DNA of 64,000 nucleotides. Source: Pleurocapsa sp. FMAR1 (GTDB lineage Bacteria > Cyanobacteriota > Cyanobacteriia > Cyanobacteriales > Xenococcaceae). Position 1 is the first letter of the stretch; the number at the start of each line of letters is the position of its first letter. The translations under genes and the position numbers were made by a program. The notes below the pieces were generated by a model. The model had not been told where the DNA came from and did not search any database. It was given only the letters and a program-made list of their open reading frames with translations. Where the stretch lies: contig NZ_OY762512.1 in assembly GCF_963665995.1 (NCBI RefSeq), positions 3,410,001 through 3,474,000 on the forward strand. The letters run 5' to 3'. Positions 63,544 to 64,000 of the stretch are shown here, in pieces.

Positions 63544-64000
63544 CCGTACCAAGTTAAATTAGCGGTGCGACCCCCTAAAGGGTTCGACAGTTTGACGGGC
63601 GGCATAAACGCCTGGGAAACCACAAAGCTTCGATTGGGTATGGCGAGGAAACCTCGCCACCCCTCTCGCTCAGGCGACGCGCCCTCCTTATGCCAGGAAA
63701 CCTTTTCGACACTTTGCTCAACGGGTCACAGACCCGCAACGCAAGTGTCTCACCACCGCAACTGTCTCACCGCGTCGACGTAAGAGGGCAGACCCCGCGT
63801 CGTCCGAAGGCGCAAGGGAATGCTGCCCTAGCAAGGGAACGCGCACCAAGACAGAACATATTTAAAGTTATTTGCTCGCAAGTAACAAGTAGATTCGAGA
63901 AAGGGGTACCCCCCGCATCTGCCCGCGTCGCCGACAGAGCGGGTGGAAACGGCTCCGTCCATGAGCCTGTCTTGAGACAGTTGTTCATGGGGGAAACCCC
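63544..64000. repeat. GC-rich repeat block after the glycosyltransferase fragment
   Basis: The composition changes sharply to GC-rich, with many short inverted repeats: GCGAGG/CCTCGC near 63644-63657, GGGCAG/CTGCCC at 63786-63828, and GTCTTGAGACAG near 63967-63980 adjacent to GGGG/CCCC. Short open frames here are not protein-like. It resembles dispersed repeats or the non-coding ends of insertion elements, cut by the window edge. Confidence 0.7.
63786..63828. repeat. Hairpin repeat, second copy of the 1028-1070 element
   Basis: The core (GACCCCGCGTCG, then CGCAAGGGAATGCT) matches the repeat at 1028-1070 nearly base for base, but the outer stem is GGGCAG/CTGCCC instead of GGAAAG/CTTTCC. Confidence 0.8.

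Noticed and set aside
63565-63988. Open frames on both strands in the terminal GC-rich block
   Set aside because: Composition is repeat-driven (Arg/Pro-rich, palindromic); frames on both strands cover the same inverted repeats and resemble no protein.

Overview
The window looks like a cyanobacterial chromosome, probably a unicellular or baeocyte-forming (Pleurocapsales-like) lineage. Evidence: photosystem I genes psaF and psaJ beside divergent tsaD, cyanobacterial sufR/sufB, hemL, a nitrogen-starvation Nit1 cluster of the Synechocystis sll0783-sll0786 type, and the octamer GCGATCGC (HIP1) throughout. The order-level placement is an inference.

Layout. (1) 1-4.5 kb: + strand Nit1 cluster (flavin oxidoreductase, Sll0783 protein, nitrilase, radical SAM protein, N-acetyltransferase). 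(2) 4.5-9.4 kb: accessory region with a HEPN/MNT toxin-antitoxin pair bracketed by a 189-bp duplication of the acetyltransferase 3' end, a GHKL ATPase behind a broken sigma-like gene, and remnants of Uma2 and transaldolase genes. (3) 9.4-21.4 kb: housekeeping genes (SDR, alpha/beta hydrolase, hemL, hsp20, sufR/sufB, Uma2, tsaD, psaFJ, DUF4168-like, PhoH). (4) 22.3-57.3 kb: one long minus-strand exopolysaccharide locus with about a dozen intact glycosyltransferases, an ABC flippase, a Wzy-like polymerase, methyltransferases, a pyruvyltransferase, a glycoside hydrolase, a beta-helix protein, a PIG-L deacetylase and a deoxysugar module (cytidylyltransferase, class III aminotransferase, DUF4910, 3,5-epimerase, C-methyltransferase). 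(5) 58-62 kb: divergent Wzc-like co-polymerase and a TagA/CpsF glycosyltransferase with an MshEN-like repeat tail. (6) 62-64 kb: a scrap heap of NRPS, methyltransferase and glycosyltransferase fragments followed by GC-rich repeats.

The polysaccharide genes plausibly build a repeat unit on a lipid carrier (glycosyltransferases), decorate it (methyl, pyruvyl, acyl, deoxysugar), flip it by the ABC transporter, polymerise it and control chain length with the Wzc-like protein. The locus is decaying and being reshuffled: three broken glycosyltransferase genes at 22-29 kb correspond, in the same order, to three intact ones at 53-57 kb, and an acyltransferase, a methyltransferase and several fragments carry frameshifts or stop codons. 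No tRNA, rRNA, CRISPR array or intact insertion sequence was recognised.
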